NCBI GenBank assembly: GCA_913030835.1
Contig: CAJWDP010000013.1
Location: 1 to 64,000, forward strand
DNA from: an uncultured Flavobacteriales bacterium
Lineage (GTDB): Bacteria > Bacteroidota > Bacteroidia > Flavobacteriales_D > Parvicellaceae
Reading direction: 5' to 3'
Length of the DNA: 64,000 nt
Part shown: positions 37,008-45,005 of the stretch, in pieces
Layout of the letters: each line of letters starts with the position of its first letter
How positions within the stretch are numbered: the stretch's first letter is position 1
Made by a program: the position numbers and the translations under genes
Notes under the pieces: model-generated
Seen by the model: the letters and a program-made list of their open reading frames with translations, nothing else
The model's database searches: none
Told to the model about the DNA's origin: nothing

Positions 37008-37418
37008 TTAACCGAAATATTCAACATATTGATTTTCGGTTTCGGTTAATTTGACACAATGCAGCTCGCAATCTAGTGCATCGATGTCAGGTTTAATTTG
37101 ATTCCATATTTCAATGGCCAGAACTTCAGTTGATGCCATTTTACCTTTCATAAAGTCACAATCAAGATTCACGTTTTTGTGGTCAAGCTTGGAGATGACA
37201 CGTTCTCGGACAACCTTACCTATTTTTTTTAGGTCGGCAACATAACCGGTATCCGGATCTACATCTCCTTTTACTGTTACAAATAATTCGTAATTGTGTC
37301 CATGCCAATTGGGATTTGCACACTTTCCAAAGGTGTCAAAGTTTTTTTGTTCATCCCAATTCTTGTTCCATAGTTTATGGGCTGCACTGAATCGTTCTCG
37401 ACGTGTTATAAAAACCAT
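37008..37418 (-). CDS. queD: 6-carboxy-tetrahydropterin synthase
   Basis: 136 aa. Converts dihydroneopterin triphosphate (the FolE product) to 6-carboxytetrahydropterin for queuosine. Zinc His ligands at His14 (SAAHKL) and His39/His41 (WHGHNYE), catalytic Cys33 (GKCANPNW), and the C-terminal VKLTETENQYVEY close to the family's ET-x-x-x-x-x-Y end. First gene of a queD, BI-1, fabD run, with an exact -7 box 18 nt upstream. The queC/queE genes are not in the window. Confidence 0.93.
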   Translation of the reverse strand: MVFITRRERFSAAHKLWNKNWDEQKNFDTFGKCANPNWHGHNYELFVTVKGDVDPDTGYVADLKKIGKVVRERVISKLDHKNVNLDCDFMKGKMASTEVLAIEIWNQIKPDIDALDCELHCVKLTETENQYVEYFG

Positions 37419-37436
37419 TGAAATAATTTCTTTTCA

Positions 37437-37444
37437 CAAAGATA
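37437..37444 (-). promoter_or_regulatory. -7 box of the queD operon
   Basis: Minus strand TATCTTTG, exact TAnnTTTG, 18 nt before the queD ATG. Confidence 0.55.
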
Positions 37445-37562
37445 GATCAAATCCTAAGCCAATCGGTTTTGACTGACATTTTGACTTCCTTATAATGTGT
37501 TTTCGATAATTAAAGACATTTCAACATCATGGCTGGCTGGTTCATGCGCGCAGCAGAATGCA

Positions 37563-37898
37563 TTAGAGATGTTGTTTTAGTTCAAGCAAATAAGCCTTTA
37601 TACCTTTCAGGCGATTTACAATTTCCAAATTGTGGTCCAGCTCGTCTGGATTTCCTTTTAGCCTTTTTCTTGCACCCTCAAGGGTGTATCCACGTTCCTT
37701 TACCAAATGATAGATCAATTTCAGGTTGTCTACATCTTTTGGAGTAAATAGACGATTTCCTTTTTTGTTCTTTTTAGGCTTTAAAACATCAAACTCCTTT
37801 TCCCAAAATCGTATCAATGAATGATTTACCCGCAACATGGAGGCAACGTCTCCCATCGTATAATACAACTTTGTTATTTCTTTTTCTTTATAGGGCAT
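37563..37898 (-). CDS. MerR family transcriptional regulator
   Basis: 111 aa. N-terminal winged helix typical of MerR: KLYYTMGDVASMLRVNHSLIRFWEKEF, then NRLFTPKDVDNLKLIYHLVKERGYTLEGARKRL. The short C-terminal part (about 25 residues) is a coiled-coil-like helix without an effector domain or metal-binding cysteines, so it is the minimal MerR type common in Bacteroidota. Target genes cannot be read from context. A TACATTTA box (7 of 8, 37914-37921) lies 15 nt before the ATG. Confidence 0.9.
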   Translation of the reverse strand: MPYKEKEITKLYYTMGDVASMLRVNHSLIRFWEKEFDVLKPKKNKKGNRLFTPKDVDNLKLIYHLVKERGYTLEGARKRLKGNPDELDHNLEIVNRLKGIKAYLLELKQHL

Positions 37899-37977
37899 TC
37901 TCTTGCTTCTATCTAAATGTAATGAATCAACTAATACAATTTGCGGAATGTTGAGATATTATCTAACAGTTCTACGT

Positions 37978-38895
37978 TTATTTCTTAAAACTAAATGTTT
38001 TTCTGTATCCGAAATAAAACATGGGAAACAATTCGTCATCTGAATTTGGTATCCCCCAAAAATTAAAGCTGATGAATTGATATCCGACAACTCCTAACCC
38101 ATAGCTCATCATCTGCTTTCTGCCTATGTGTTGTTGAATTCCTCCCATCGCTGAGAATATGCCTAAAAATTGCGCTCTGGATTGTGTCTCTTTGACAAAT
38201 AGTCCTTCACCAACCAGGGTCAGTTTCTGAGAAATTCTTGACTTTATCCCAAATGTCGAAAACAGAATGCCCATATTGTCTCCATCTACTCTGCTTACGC
38301 CGAATCCGGGTCCTATGGTAATGTTTTTTTCAGGACTGCCGTTTGTGATCAATGCTTGTCCCGCGAATATGCTTGTAGAAAGCTGAATGTAACTCGACCA
38401 ACTTGCGTATGCTTTCACGCCCAAGTGAAGGGTCGAACTGGGACTATACTTTGCTTTGAAGGTGGTAGACAGTGGTGCGCCAAACATACTGCTAAATCCG
38501 AGATCCACATTATCCGAAATGGAATACTGGGCATCAGTATATAGAAAATAAGATCCATTAAGAGACAACTTTCGTTTACCAAGGGTCAAAGCGCTGGAGG
38601 TAAGAAAGTAACCGGTTTTGGCTTGGGACGGAAACATGTATTTTCCTCGAATCACCGTGTCGTACTCATTTAAGACCTTGAAGAACCGCAACTCATTTTT
38701 GAAGAACGTTCGTTTTTCTTTACCTCGAATGAGTAAGATTAATTTTGTGTCGGAATTTTCCAGTACCTCTCCTATAATTTGATTGTAATTTTTTAGAACC
38801 ACTACTGCCATTTTTGAATCCGGGAAGTTGATTTCTTGAGCACAGTAGCTCTGAGAAAGGATCAGGGCAAAGCAGAAGCAGATTACGGAACGCAT
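37978..38895 (-). CDS. Outer-membrane-like protein of unknown function
   Basis: 305 aa from the ATG at 38895; a TTG two codons upstream is also open. Signal peptide ([20 protein letters not shown]). About 75 residues of beta-rich N-terminal domain ([19 protein letters not shown], like a small LSm/SH3-type strand set) are followed by a barrel-like region of alternating strands ending in an aromatic ([12 protein letters not shown]), which fits outer-membrane insertion. Divergent from hemE with only 66 bp between. Confidence 0.6.
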   Translation of the reverse strand: MRSVICFCFALILSQSYCAQEINFPDSKMAVVVLKNYNQIIGEVLENSDTKLILLIRGKEKRTFFKNELRFFKVLNEYDTVIRGKYMFPSQAKTGYFLTSSALTLGKRKLSLNGSYFLYTDAQYSISDNVDLGFSSMFGAPLSTTFKAKYSPSSTLHLGVKAYASWSSYIQLSTSIFAGQALITNGSPEKNITIGPGFGVSRVDGDNMGILFSTFGIKSRISQKLTLVGEGLFVKETQSRAQFLGIFSAMGGIQQHIGRKQMMSYGLGVVGYQFISFNFWGIPNSDDELFPMFYFGYRKTFSFKK

Positions 38896-38948
38896 AACCA
38901 AATATCGGCATTTATACAGAATTATGACAAAGTAAAAAAGCGAACCAT

Positions 38949-38956
38949 TACCTTTG
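38949..38956 (+). promoter_or_regulatory. -7 box 5 nt before the hemE ATG
   Basis: TACCTTTG, exact TAnnTTTG, followed by C; five bases then the ATG at 38962. A transcript from here would be leaderless or nearly so. Confidence 0.55.
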
Positions 38957-38961
38957 CGGGC

Positions 38962-39993
38962 ATGAGTTTCAAAAATGATCTAATCCTAAGAGCGGCGCGA
39001 GGAGAAAATGTGGAAAGAACACCGGTATGGTTGATGCGTCAGGCCGGTCGAATATTGCCAGAATACAGAGCAATTCGAAATAGCCTGTCGGGCTTTAAGG
39101 AGCTGGTAGAAACACCTGAATTAGCTGCTGAAGTCACGATTCAACCGGTTGATCTGCTTGGCGTAGATGCTGCAATTTTATTCTCCGATATTCTTGTAAT
39201 ACCAGAGGCTATGGGGCTGGAATATCAAATGATCGAAAAAAAAGGACCATGGTTTGAAAGAACGATAAAAACTCGGGAGGACCTTAAGTCATTGCGAATA
39301 CCTGACCCGGCTGAGCATTTGTGGTACGTTTTGGAGGCAATTAAATTGGTCAAAGAAGAATTAGACGGAAGAGTACCCTTAATTGGCTTTGCCGGCGCTC
39401 CTTGGACTATTTTTTCTTACATGATTGAAGGTCAGGGCTCGAAGACATTCAGTAAGGCAAAAAAAATGTTGTATGCTGATACAGCAATCAGCTGTGAACT
39501 GCTGCAGAAAATAACGGACGCTACAATCGCATATCTCAAGGCCCAAATTAAGTCCGGGGTTGATATGGTTCAGCTGTTCGATTCATGGGCTGGAATACTT
39601 ACAAATGAACAATATTCAAATTTTGGAATGAAATATGTATCGCAGATATGCGATGCGATAACCGAGGTGCCTATAACTGTATTTGCTCGAGGTGCATATG
39701 GCTCCAGAACAGAAATGGGGAGGCTAAATTGCAATACGATTGGGTTAGACTGGAACATGGATATTAGCGAATCAAGAAGGCTGATCGGATCAGAAAAAAC
39801 ATTGCAGGGAAATTTAGATCCGTGTGCGTTGTATTCTGATTTTAAAGCCATTGAATTGGAAACGAGGAAAATGCTTGTTAGCTTTGGTCCGGACAAACAC
39901 ATTGCCAATCTTGGGCACGGAGTTTATCCGGATACGCATCCCGATAAAGTAAGGTGCTTTATCGATGCAGTAAAAGAATATAAACACAATTAG
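38962..39993 (+). CDS. hemE: Uroporphyrinogen decarboxylase
   Basis: 343 aa from the ATG at 38962. The open frame runs 42 codons further upstream, but that part overlaps the divergent gene and the promoter, and the family starts near [13 protein letters not shown]. Motifs: [52 protein letters not shown] and GNLDPCALY; the C-terminal [10 protein letters not shown] is standard. It removes four carboxyls from uroporphyrinogen III to give coproporphyrinogen III in haem synthesis. The OmpA-domain gene begins on the very next base. Confidence 0.96.
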   Translation: MSFKNDLILRAARGENVERTPVWLMRQAGRILPEYRAIRNSLSGFKELVETPELAAEVTIQPVDLLGVDAAILFSDILVIPEAMGLEYQMIEKKGPWFERTIKTREDLKSLRIPDPAEHLWYVLEAIKLVKEELDGRVPLIGFAGAPWTIFSYMIEGQGSKTFSKAKKMLYADTAISCELLQKITDATIAYLKAQIKSGVDMVQLFDSWAGILTNEQYSNFGMKYVSQICDAITEVPITVFARGAYGSRTEMGRLNCNTIGLDWNMDISESRRLIGSEKTLQGNLDPCALYSDFKAIELETRKMLVSFGPDKHIANLGHGVYPDTHPDKVRCFIDAVKEYKHN

Positions 39994-41160
39994 ATGAAAC
40001 GAATTTTAATTTTAGCATTGATCTGTTCTTTTGGATCTCTGTATTCTCAGGATGATGATAATTTGGTGATCAATCCCAGCTTTGAAAGTGTGAAAGGGAA
40101 ACTGAAAAAACAAAAGCAAATTTCAATAGCAACCAACTGGGAGTCACCGACGGAATTACCTGCGGATCTTTTTTCAACGAAAGTAAAAGAGATTGTGAGT
40201 GCGCCCAAAAATGTATACGGAAAAGAGGCACCTCTTGAAGGCGAGAATTATGCGGGAATAGTTGCTTTGAGCTACAACAACAAAGAACCAAGAACATACC
40301 TTCAGACCGAGCTAAGGGGAGCATTAAAGAAAGGTACACAGTACTGTTTAAAGTTCAATGTTTCATTGGCGGACAAGTCAAAATATTCTTCCAACAATAT
40401 TGGGGCTTATGTCACGCAAAAAAGATTCGAAGTAGAAGGGAAGTCAGATATTATATTTGATTCAGATAAGGACAAGAATAAGGTGATCAGGCATCCTGAA
40501 AACAAAACTTTCGACGCGCGGTACAATTGGGAAACGGTTTGTAATGCATTCACTGCAAGTGGAAAGGAAAAATTCTTGATCATAGGCAACTTCTTTAACT
40601 TTAAGGAGTGCAAATTCAAGAAATTGAAGAAGCCTACAGATCTTATGGGTCAGCAAATTCCTGTAGCCTACTATTATATTGATCAAGTAGAGCTGTTTGT
40701 AATGGAGGATGCGGCAGACTGCGATTGTATCAAAAAAGTAGAAGAAAAAGATCGGATTTTGTATCACAAGCAGGTAACTGCTGAAGGAGGAATGTCCATA
40801 GAAGATCAGGTTAAATATTCAACCATCTATTTTGATTGGGTCAAATCAAGTATAGATGAGTCGATGGGAATAGACTTAAGGCATTTGGTTGAACTATTGG
40901 TTAGCGAAAAAGGCAAAGACATCAACCTGATTATCCAAGGGCATTATGGTGTTGAGGAATCTAGCTTTATTGAGCAGAATGAATACTTGAAGGGACTCGA
41001 CGTAAAACGAGCAGAGAAGATCAAAGAATACCTCGTGAAAAATGGAGTTTCAGCGGATAGGATGGAAGTAGTTGGAAAAGGAAAGGAAGCACTGGCAAAC
41101 GAGGGTACAGAAGAGTACCAAAAGGCTCAGAACAGAATGGTCGACTTCATTATTAAGTAG
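39994..41160 (+). CDS. OmpA-domain envelope protein
   Basis: 388 aa. Signal peptide (MKRILILALICSFGSLYSQ). An N-terminal DNLVINPSFES segment, as in carbohydrate-binding-like or T9SS-associated proteins, leads a beta-rich region to about residue 240. The C-terminal OmpA domain (about 265-388) ends with VKRAEKIKEYLVKNGVSA, then VVGKGKEALAN and AQNRMVDFIIK; these are the peptidoglycan-binding motifs (x-x-x-V-x-x-Y-L, G-x-G, N-R-[RM]-V). It probably links outer membrane and cell wall. Its ATG follows the hemE stop with no gap, and a terminator follows. Confidence 0.88.
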   Translation: MKRILILALICSFGSLYSQDDDNLVINPSFESVKGKLKKQKQISIATNWESPTELPADLFSTKVKEIVSAPKNVYGKEAPLEGENYAGIVALSYNNKEPRTYLQTELRGALKKGTQYCLKFNVSLADKSKYSSNNIGAYVTQKRFEVEGKSDIIFDSDKDKNKVIRHPENKTFDARYNWETVCNAFTASGKEKFLIIGNFFNFKECKFKKLKKPTDLMGQQIPVAYYYIDQVELFVMEDAADCDCIKKVEEKDRILYHKQVTAEGGMSIEDQVKYSTIYFDWVKSSIDESMGIDLRHLVELLVSEKGKDINLIIQGHYGVEESSFIEQNEYLKGLDVKRAEKIKEYLVKNGVSADRMEVVGKGKEALANEGTEEYQKAQNRMVDFIIK

Positions 41161-41184
41161 TGGAAATTGAAAAAATTCTCAAAA

Positions 41185-41209
41185 GGCCCCGTTTTTAACG
41201 GGGCTTTTT
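41185..41209 (+). terminator. Rho-independent terminator after the OmpA-domain gene
   Basis: GCCCCGTT / AACGGGGC, eight pairs around a TTT loop, followed by five T. Confidence 0.93.
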
Positions 41210-41217
41210 ATTTTTAG

Positions 41218-41225
41218 TATGTTTG
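41218..41225 (+). promoter_or_regulatory. -7 box of the UMF1 transporter gene
   Basis: TATGTTTG, exact match, 18 nt before the ATG at 41244. It covers the possible upstream TTG start (41223), arguing for 41244. Confidence 0.5.
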
Positions 41226-41243
41226 GTAATCGAAGCAGCGGCC

Positions 41244-42599
41244 ATGAAAAACCCGGACTCATTGTCAGAAAAACACGTTCGAGGCGCAAGCAGGTATAAT
41301 CGTAAAACACAAAATGCCTGGGCGTTTTACGATTGGGCGAATTCGGTGTATCCGCTTGTGATAACCACTGCTATATTCCCTATTTTCTACGAGGGGTACG
41401 CTGTAGATGAAGTTCGGATAATTGACGGGGTAAAAGTAAACTACATTGATTTTTTTGGGTGGGAGATGATCAATACGGCATTGGTCTCAATTGTTAGTGC
41501 CGTATATTTTTTATTGTTATGCGTCCTGCTGCCATTTTTATCCGGTGTGGCAGACTATTCGGGAAACAAAAAATCATTCCTCAGATTTTTCTGTTATCTG
41601 GGTGCTATTGGGTGCATGGCACTTTATTTTTTCGATAAAACGCACATCGAGTGGAGTATGTTGGTTTTTGCAATTGCAGGAATCGGATTTTGGAGCAGTT
41701 TGGTTTTTTACAATGCATATTTGCCTGAAATTTCTCCTGTAGAGCAACACGATCGGTTATCTGCCAGGGGATTTTCTATGGGCTATATTGGAAGTGTTAT
41801 CTTATTGATTATCTGCCTTGCGTTCGTTATGTCGCAGCCAGATGAAAATAAAGAATGGGCAAGCCGGATTTGCTTTATATTAACCGGGCTTTGGTGGATT
41901 GGATTCAGTCATGTCACTTATCCAAGGTTGCCAAAAGCACGTGTCGAACGCAGTCGTGAAAAAGGGTTGATATGGAAAGGTTTCAAAGAACTGAAACTGG
42001 TATATACTCAAGTGAAAAAAACCAAACGACTCAAGCGGTATTTAGCGAGCTTTTTTGTCTATAGCATGGCCATCCAAACGATAATGATCATGGCTGTATA
42101 TTTCGGCAAAAAGGAAATCGAATGGCCTGAAGATGATGGCACTATGGGGTTAATAATTGCAGTATTACTCATACAATTGATCGCGATACCGGGCGCCATA
42201 ATACTGTCGAGATTGTCTGATAGAATTGGGAACCTGAACGCTATGAAAGTAGTCATTGTGTTATGGATCATTTTATGTTTGTCTGCATTTGCGGTGCATA
42301 CACCGGTTCAGTTTTATTGTATAGCAGGTTTCGTTGGTTTGGTCATGGGAGGAATTCAATCTCTATCCAGATCTACATATTCTAAATTTCTACCTGAAGG
42401 TACGATAGACACTTCTTCTTTCTTTTCATTTTATGACGTTGCGGAAAAACTGGGAATTGTGATAGGAATGGCCTCCTACGGTTTTATTGAACAGCTTACC
42501 GGTAGTATGAGAAATTCAATTGTTGCACTGGTAGTCTTTTTCGTAATTGGGCTGGTCATATTGTTTACTGTTCCAAAAGACGAGATAGAACCTACTTAG
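41244..42599 (+). CDS. MFS transporter, UMF1 (Atg22-like) family
   Basis: 451 aa from the ATG at 41244. About 11-12 membrane spans. The family opening NAWAFYDWANSVYPLVITTAIFPIFYEG is clear (read in parts: AFYDWANS and TTAIFPIFY), with LPEISP and a late GGIQSLSRSTYSKFLPEG-like segment also typical. Related proteins export amino acids from yeast vacuoles; bacterial members are uncharacterised. Preceded by a terminator and its own promoter, followed 50 nt later by the L-2-hydroxyglutarate oxidase gene with its own -7 box. Confidence 0.9.
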   Translation: MKNPDSLSEKHVRGASRYNRKTQNAWAFYDWANSVYPLVITTAIFPIFYEGYAVDEVRIIDGVKVNYIDFFGWEMINTALVSIVSAVYFLLLCVLLPFLSGVADYSGNKKSFLRFFCYLGAIGCMALYFFDKTHIEWSMLVFAIAGIGFWSSLVFYNAYLPEISPVEQHDRLSARGFSMGYIGSVILLIICLAFVMSQPDENKEWASRICFILTGLWWIGFSHVTYPRLPKARVERSREKGLIWKGFKELKLVYTQVKKTKRLKRYLASFFVYSMAIQTIMIMAVYFGKKEIEWPEDDGTMGLIIAVLLIQLIAIPGAIILSRLSDRIGNLNAMKVVIVLWIILCLSAFAVHTPVQFYCIAGFVGLVMGGIQSLSRSTYSKFLPEGTIDTSSFFSFYDVAEKLGIVIGMASYGFIEQLTGSMRNSIVALVVFFVIGLVILFTVPKDEIEPT

Positions 42600-42623
42600 T
42601 TTTACATTTTATCTTTTCCTACT

Positions 42624-42631
42624 TACCTTCG
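42624..42631 (+). promoter_or_regulatory. -7-like box before the L-2-hydroxyglutarate oxidase gene
   Basis: TACCTTCG (7 of 8) followed by C, 18 nt before the ATG at 42650. Confidence 0.45.
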
Positions 42632-42649
42632 CGCAAAAGGAATAATTGA

Positions 42650-43870
42650 ATGACAAAAGAAGTGGTCTACGATTTTGCAATTATAGGTGGTGGTATAGTT
42701 GGTGCTGCAACTCTTTATAAGATGCAGATGGCATTCCCTGGTCTCAATATAATTCTTATTGAGAAGGAAAAGATTTTGGCTGATCATCAAACAGGTCACA
42801 ATTCAGGAGTTATACATTCAGGACTGTACTATACACCCGGTTCTCTGAAGGCGAAGAATTGTGTCGCTGGTCGCCACGAATTGGTTGCTTTCGCGAAGGA
42901 ACACAATATTGCACATGATGTTTGCGGAAAAGTGGTGGCAGCTGCTGACGAGTCGGAGCTACCATTCATGAATAAGATCTTCGACAACGGAGTGGCAAAT
43001 AACACGGAAGGAATAGAGAAAATCAATGGGGATCAGGTGCGAGAAATTGAACCATTTGTGAAAGCAATCGCCGGTATTCATGTTCCTTGCACAGGAATCA
43101 TTGACTTCAGAGGAACCACCAATAAACTAGCGGAAATTGCACTTGCAAAAAATGCGGCGAGCAAAATGGTGCTGGGTGAAGAGGCAAAGAATTTTGAGAC
43201 AACCTCCGAGCTAACCACTATAACCACAACCAAAAATACATACAAAGCCAAAAGACTAATCTTTTGTGGTGGGCTTCAGGCAGATCGACTGGCTGCAAAG
43301 GACCGGGCACCAATTAAGGAAAAGGTGATTGGGTTCAGGGGAGATTACTATGAATTGGAAGATCACGCAAAGCACAAAGTGAAAAACCTGATATATCCCG
43401 TCCCTAATCCGGAATTTCCTTTTTTGGGCGTTCATTTTACGCGGATGACAAATGGCGAGATCGAATGTGGACCAAATGCTGTTTTTACCTTCAAACGGGA
43501 GGGCTATGGAAAGACGGACTTCAGCTTAAGAGATACAGCAAATGCCCTGGCTTACGGGGGCACGTGGAAATTTTTCATGAACAACATCAGCTTTGGGGTG
43601 AAGGAATACCGTCGTGCCTTCTCTAAGCGGTTATTTCTAAAAACTTTACAGCGGCTGATACCGGATCTGGCTATGGATGATTTGAGACCGGGACGATCCG
43701 GTGTGCGCGCCATGCTAATGAATACCAAAGGGGATACGAAAGATGACTTTAGGATCGAGTTTACGGATCATAGCATTCATGTGCTGAATGCACCTTCTCC
43801 TGCTGCTACAGCATGTTTGGCTATTGGAGGTCAGATTACAGAAATGGCAAAGGAACATTTTGACCTTTAA
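42650..43870 (+). CDS. lhgO: L-2-hydroxyglutarate oxidase
   Basis: 406 aa. An FAD enzyme of the DAO fold: IIGGGIVGAATLY at residues 11-23 and HNSGVIHSGLYYTPGSLKAK-type segment next (read as HNSGVIHSGLYY), then FVKAIAGIHVP and the C-terminal RPGRSGVRAML. It oxidises L-2-hydroxyglutarate to 2-oxoglutarate, a metabolite repair and lysine/glutarate route, passing electrons to the quinone pool. Convergent with the M23 peptidase gene, 16 nt away. Confidence 0.93.
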   Translation: MTKEVVYDFAIIGGGIVGAATLYKMQMAFPGLNIILIEKEKILADHQTGHNSGVIHSGLYYTPGSLKAKNCVAGRHELVAFAKEHNIAHDVCGKVVAAADESELPFMNKIFDNGVANNTEGIEKINGDQVREIEPFVKAIAGIHVPCTGIIDFRGTTNKLAEIALAKNAASKMVLGEEAKNFETTSELTTITTTKNTYKAKRLIFCGGLQADRLAAKDRAPIKEKVIGFRGDYYELEDHAKHKVKNLIYPVPNPEFPFLGVHFTRMTNGEIECGPNAVFTFKREGYGKTDFSLRDTANALAYGGTWKFFMNNISFGVKEYRRAFSKRLFLKTLQRLIPDLAMDDLRPGRSGVRAMLMNTKGDTKDDFRIEFTDHSIHVLNAPSPAATACLAIGGQITEMAKEHFDL

Positions 43871-43886
43871 GACCGAAGCGTGCAGA

Positions 43887-44957
43887 TTACATGGATTGCG
43901 TCGGCCTTGAAGCCAGCTCAATTACTTTTTCGTATTCTTCAGGGGATAGATCGTTAAAGAAGTAGTTTACAGGATTAACCGGTTTGTACGTTGCTTTTCC
44001 ACTTTTTGAGATTTGACGTTTTCTTACCTCATAATGAACATGAGGTCCCGCGGAAACTCCTGTGTTCCCGACCAACGCAATCACTTCTCCCTTCTTCACT
44101 TTTTGGCCTGCTTTGCATTTGTGTTCGCTACAATGAGCATACAACGATTTGTATCCAAAACCATGATCGATAATGACAACCTTGCCATATCCACTCATTC
44201 GACCGGCTTTCTCAACCACTCCGTTTCCCGTGGCATAGATCTCTGTTCCTCGATCCGCCGTAAAGTCTATACCGGCATGCATTTTTTTAATCTTATAAAT
44301 CGGATGCATGCGCATACCAAATCCGGATGCTAGCCGAGTTAAATCTTTATTATTTACAGGCTGGATTGAAGGAATGGCAGCAAGCATCTCTTTTTTGCGC
44401 TTTACCAACTTCTTGAGCTCATCGTATGATTCGCTTTGGACGACCATTTTTTTCTGGACCCCTTCCAATTTCTTGCGGATTTCAATGACCATTTCAGAGT
44501 GATTGAACCCCTTGTATTTATCGAATTTTTTAGGGTTTCCCCCTGTTCCAAAATCTCGTTTGAATGAAGGGATGGGCTCAGCTTCATAAATACTTCTGTA
44601 AATGTTGTCGTCAGTTTCTTGCAAGTGCACCAATACCTTATTAGTAAACTCTATGTCTTTTTTCAATTCAGCAAGATCCTTTTGAAGCTGCGCGTTCTGT
44701 CTGAATAGCTCGCCGTCATTACTTTTCTGAATGCCTCGAAATGAAAAAATGGTAACAATAAACGATACTACGATCCCAACAATTGCGTAATACGATATCT
44801 TCAGGATTTTATCCTTTATCGTTAACTCAACTTCCTCATAAGAAAGTGATTCGGGATTGTACTTATACTTCGTTTTAGCCACTGTAAAAGATTCGATTTT
44901 TGGCAGTGCTAATTTACCATAAAAATCTAACTTAGCAATCTGATTCATCTTGGGCAT
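43887..44957 (-). CDS. M23 family metallopeptidase, membrane-anchored
   Basis: 356 aa (a second ATG three codons in, at 44948). One membrane span at about residues 55-75, then a coiled-coil stretch (QNAQLQKDLAELKKDIEF and later KKLVKRKKEM), then the C-terminal LytM domain: HAGIDFTADRG for the H-x-x-x-D ligand pair, GYGKVVIIDHGFGYKSLYAH, and HVHYEVRKR for the last His ligand. All expected zinc ligands are present, so it is likely an active peptidoglycan endopeptidase. Divergent from alaS with 48 bp between. Confidence 0.92.
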   Translation of the reverse strand: MPKMNQIAKLDFYGKLALPKIESFTVAKTKYKYNPESLSYEEVELTIKDKILKISYYAIVGIVVSFIVTIFSFRGIQKSNDGELFRQNAQLQKDLAELKKDIEFTNKVLVHLQETDDNIYRSIYEAEPIPSFKRDFGTGGNPKKFDKYKGFNHSEMVIEIRKKLEGVQKKMVVQSESYDELKKLVKRKKEMLAAIPSIQPVNNKDLTRLASGFGMRMHPIYKIKKMHAGIDFTADRGTEIYATGNGVVEKAGRMSGYGKVVIIDHGFGYKSLYAHCSEHKCKAGQKVKKGEVIALVGNTGVSAGPHVHYEVRKRQISKSGKATYKPVNPVNYFFNDLSPEEYEKVIELASRPTQSM

Positions 44958-45005
44958 TGGTCATATTTGTAGGTAAACAGTGCTAATTTTAAGGACTTTT
45001 AACAC

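Noticed and set aside
38836-38961. 42-codon N-terminal extension of hemE
   Set aside because: It overlaps the start of the divergent gene and the promoter; HemE proteins start near the FKNDLILRA segment.
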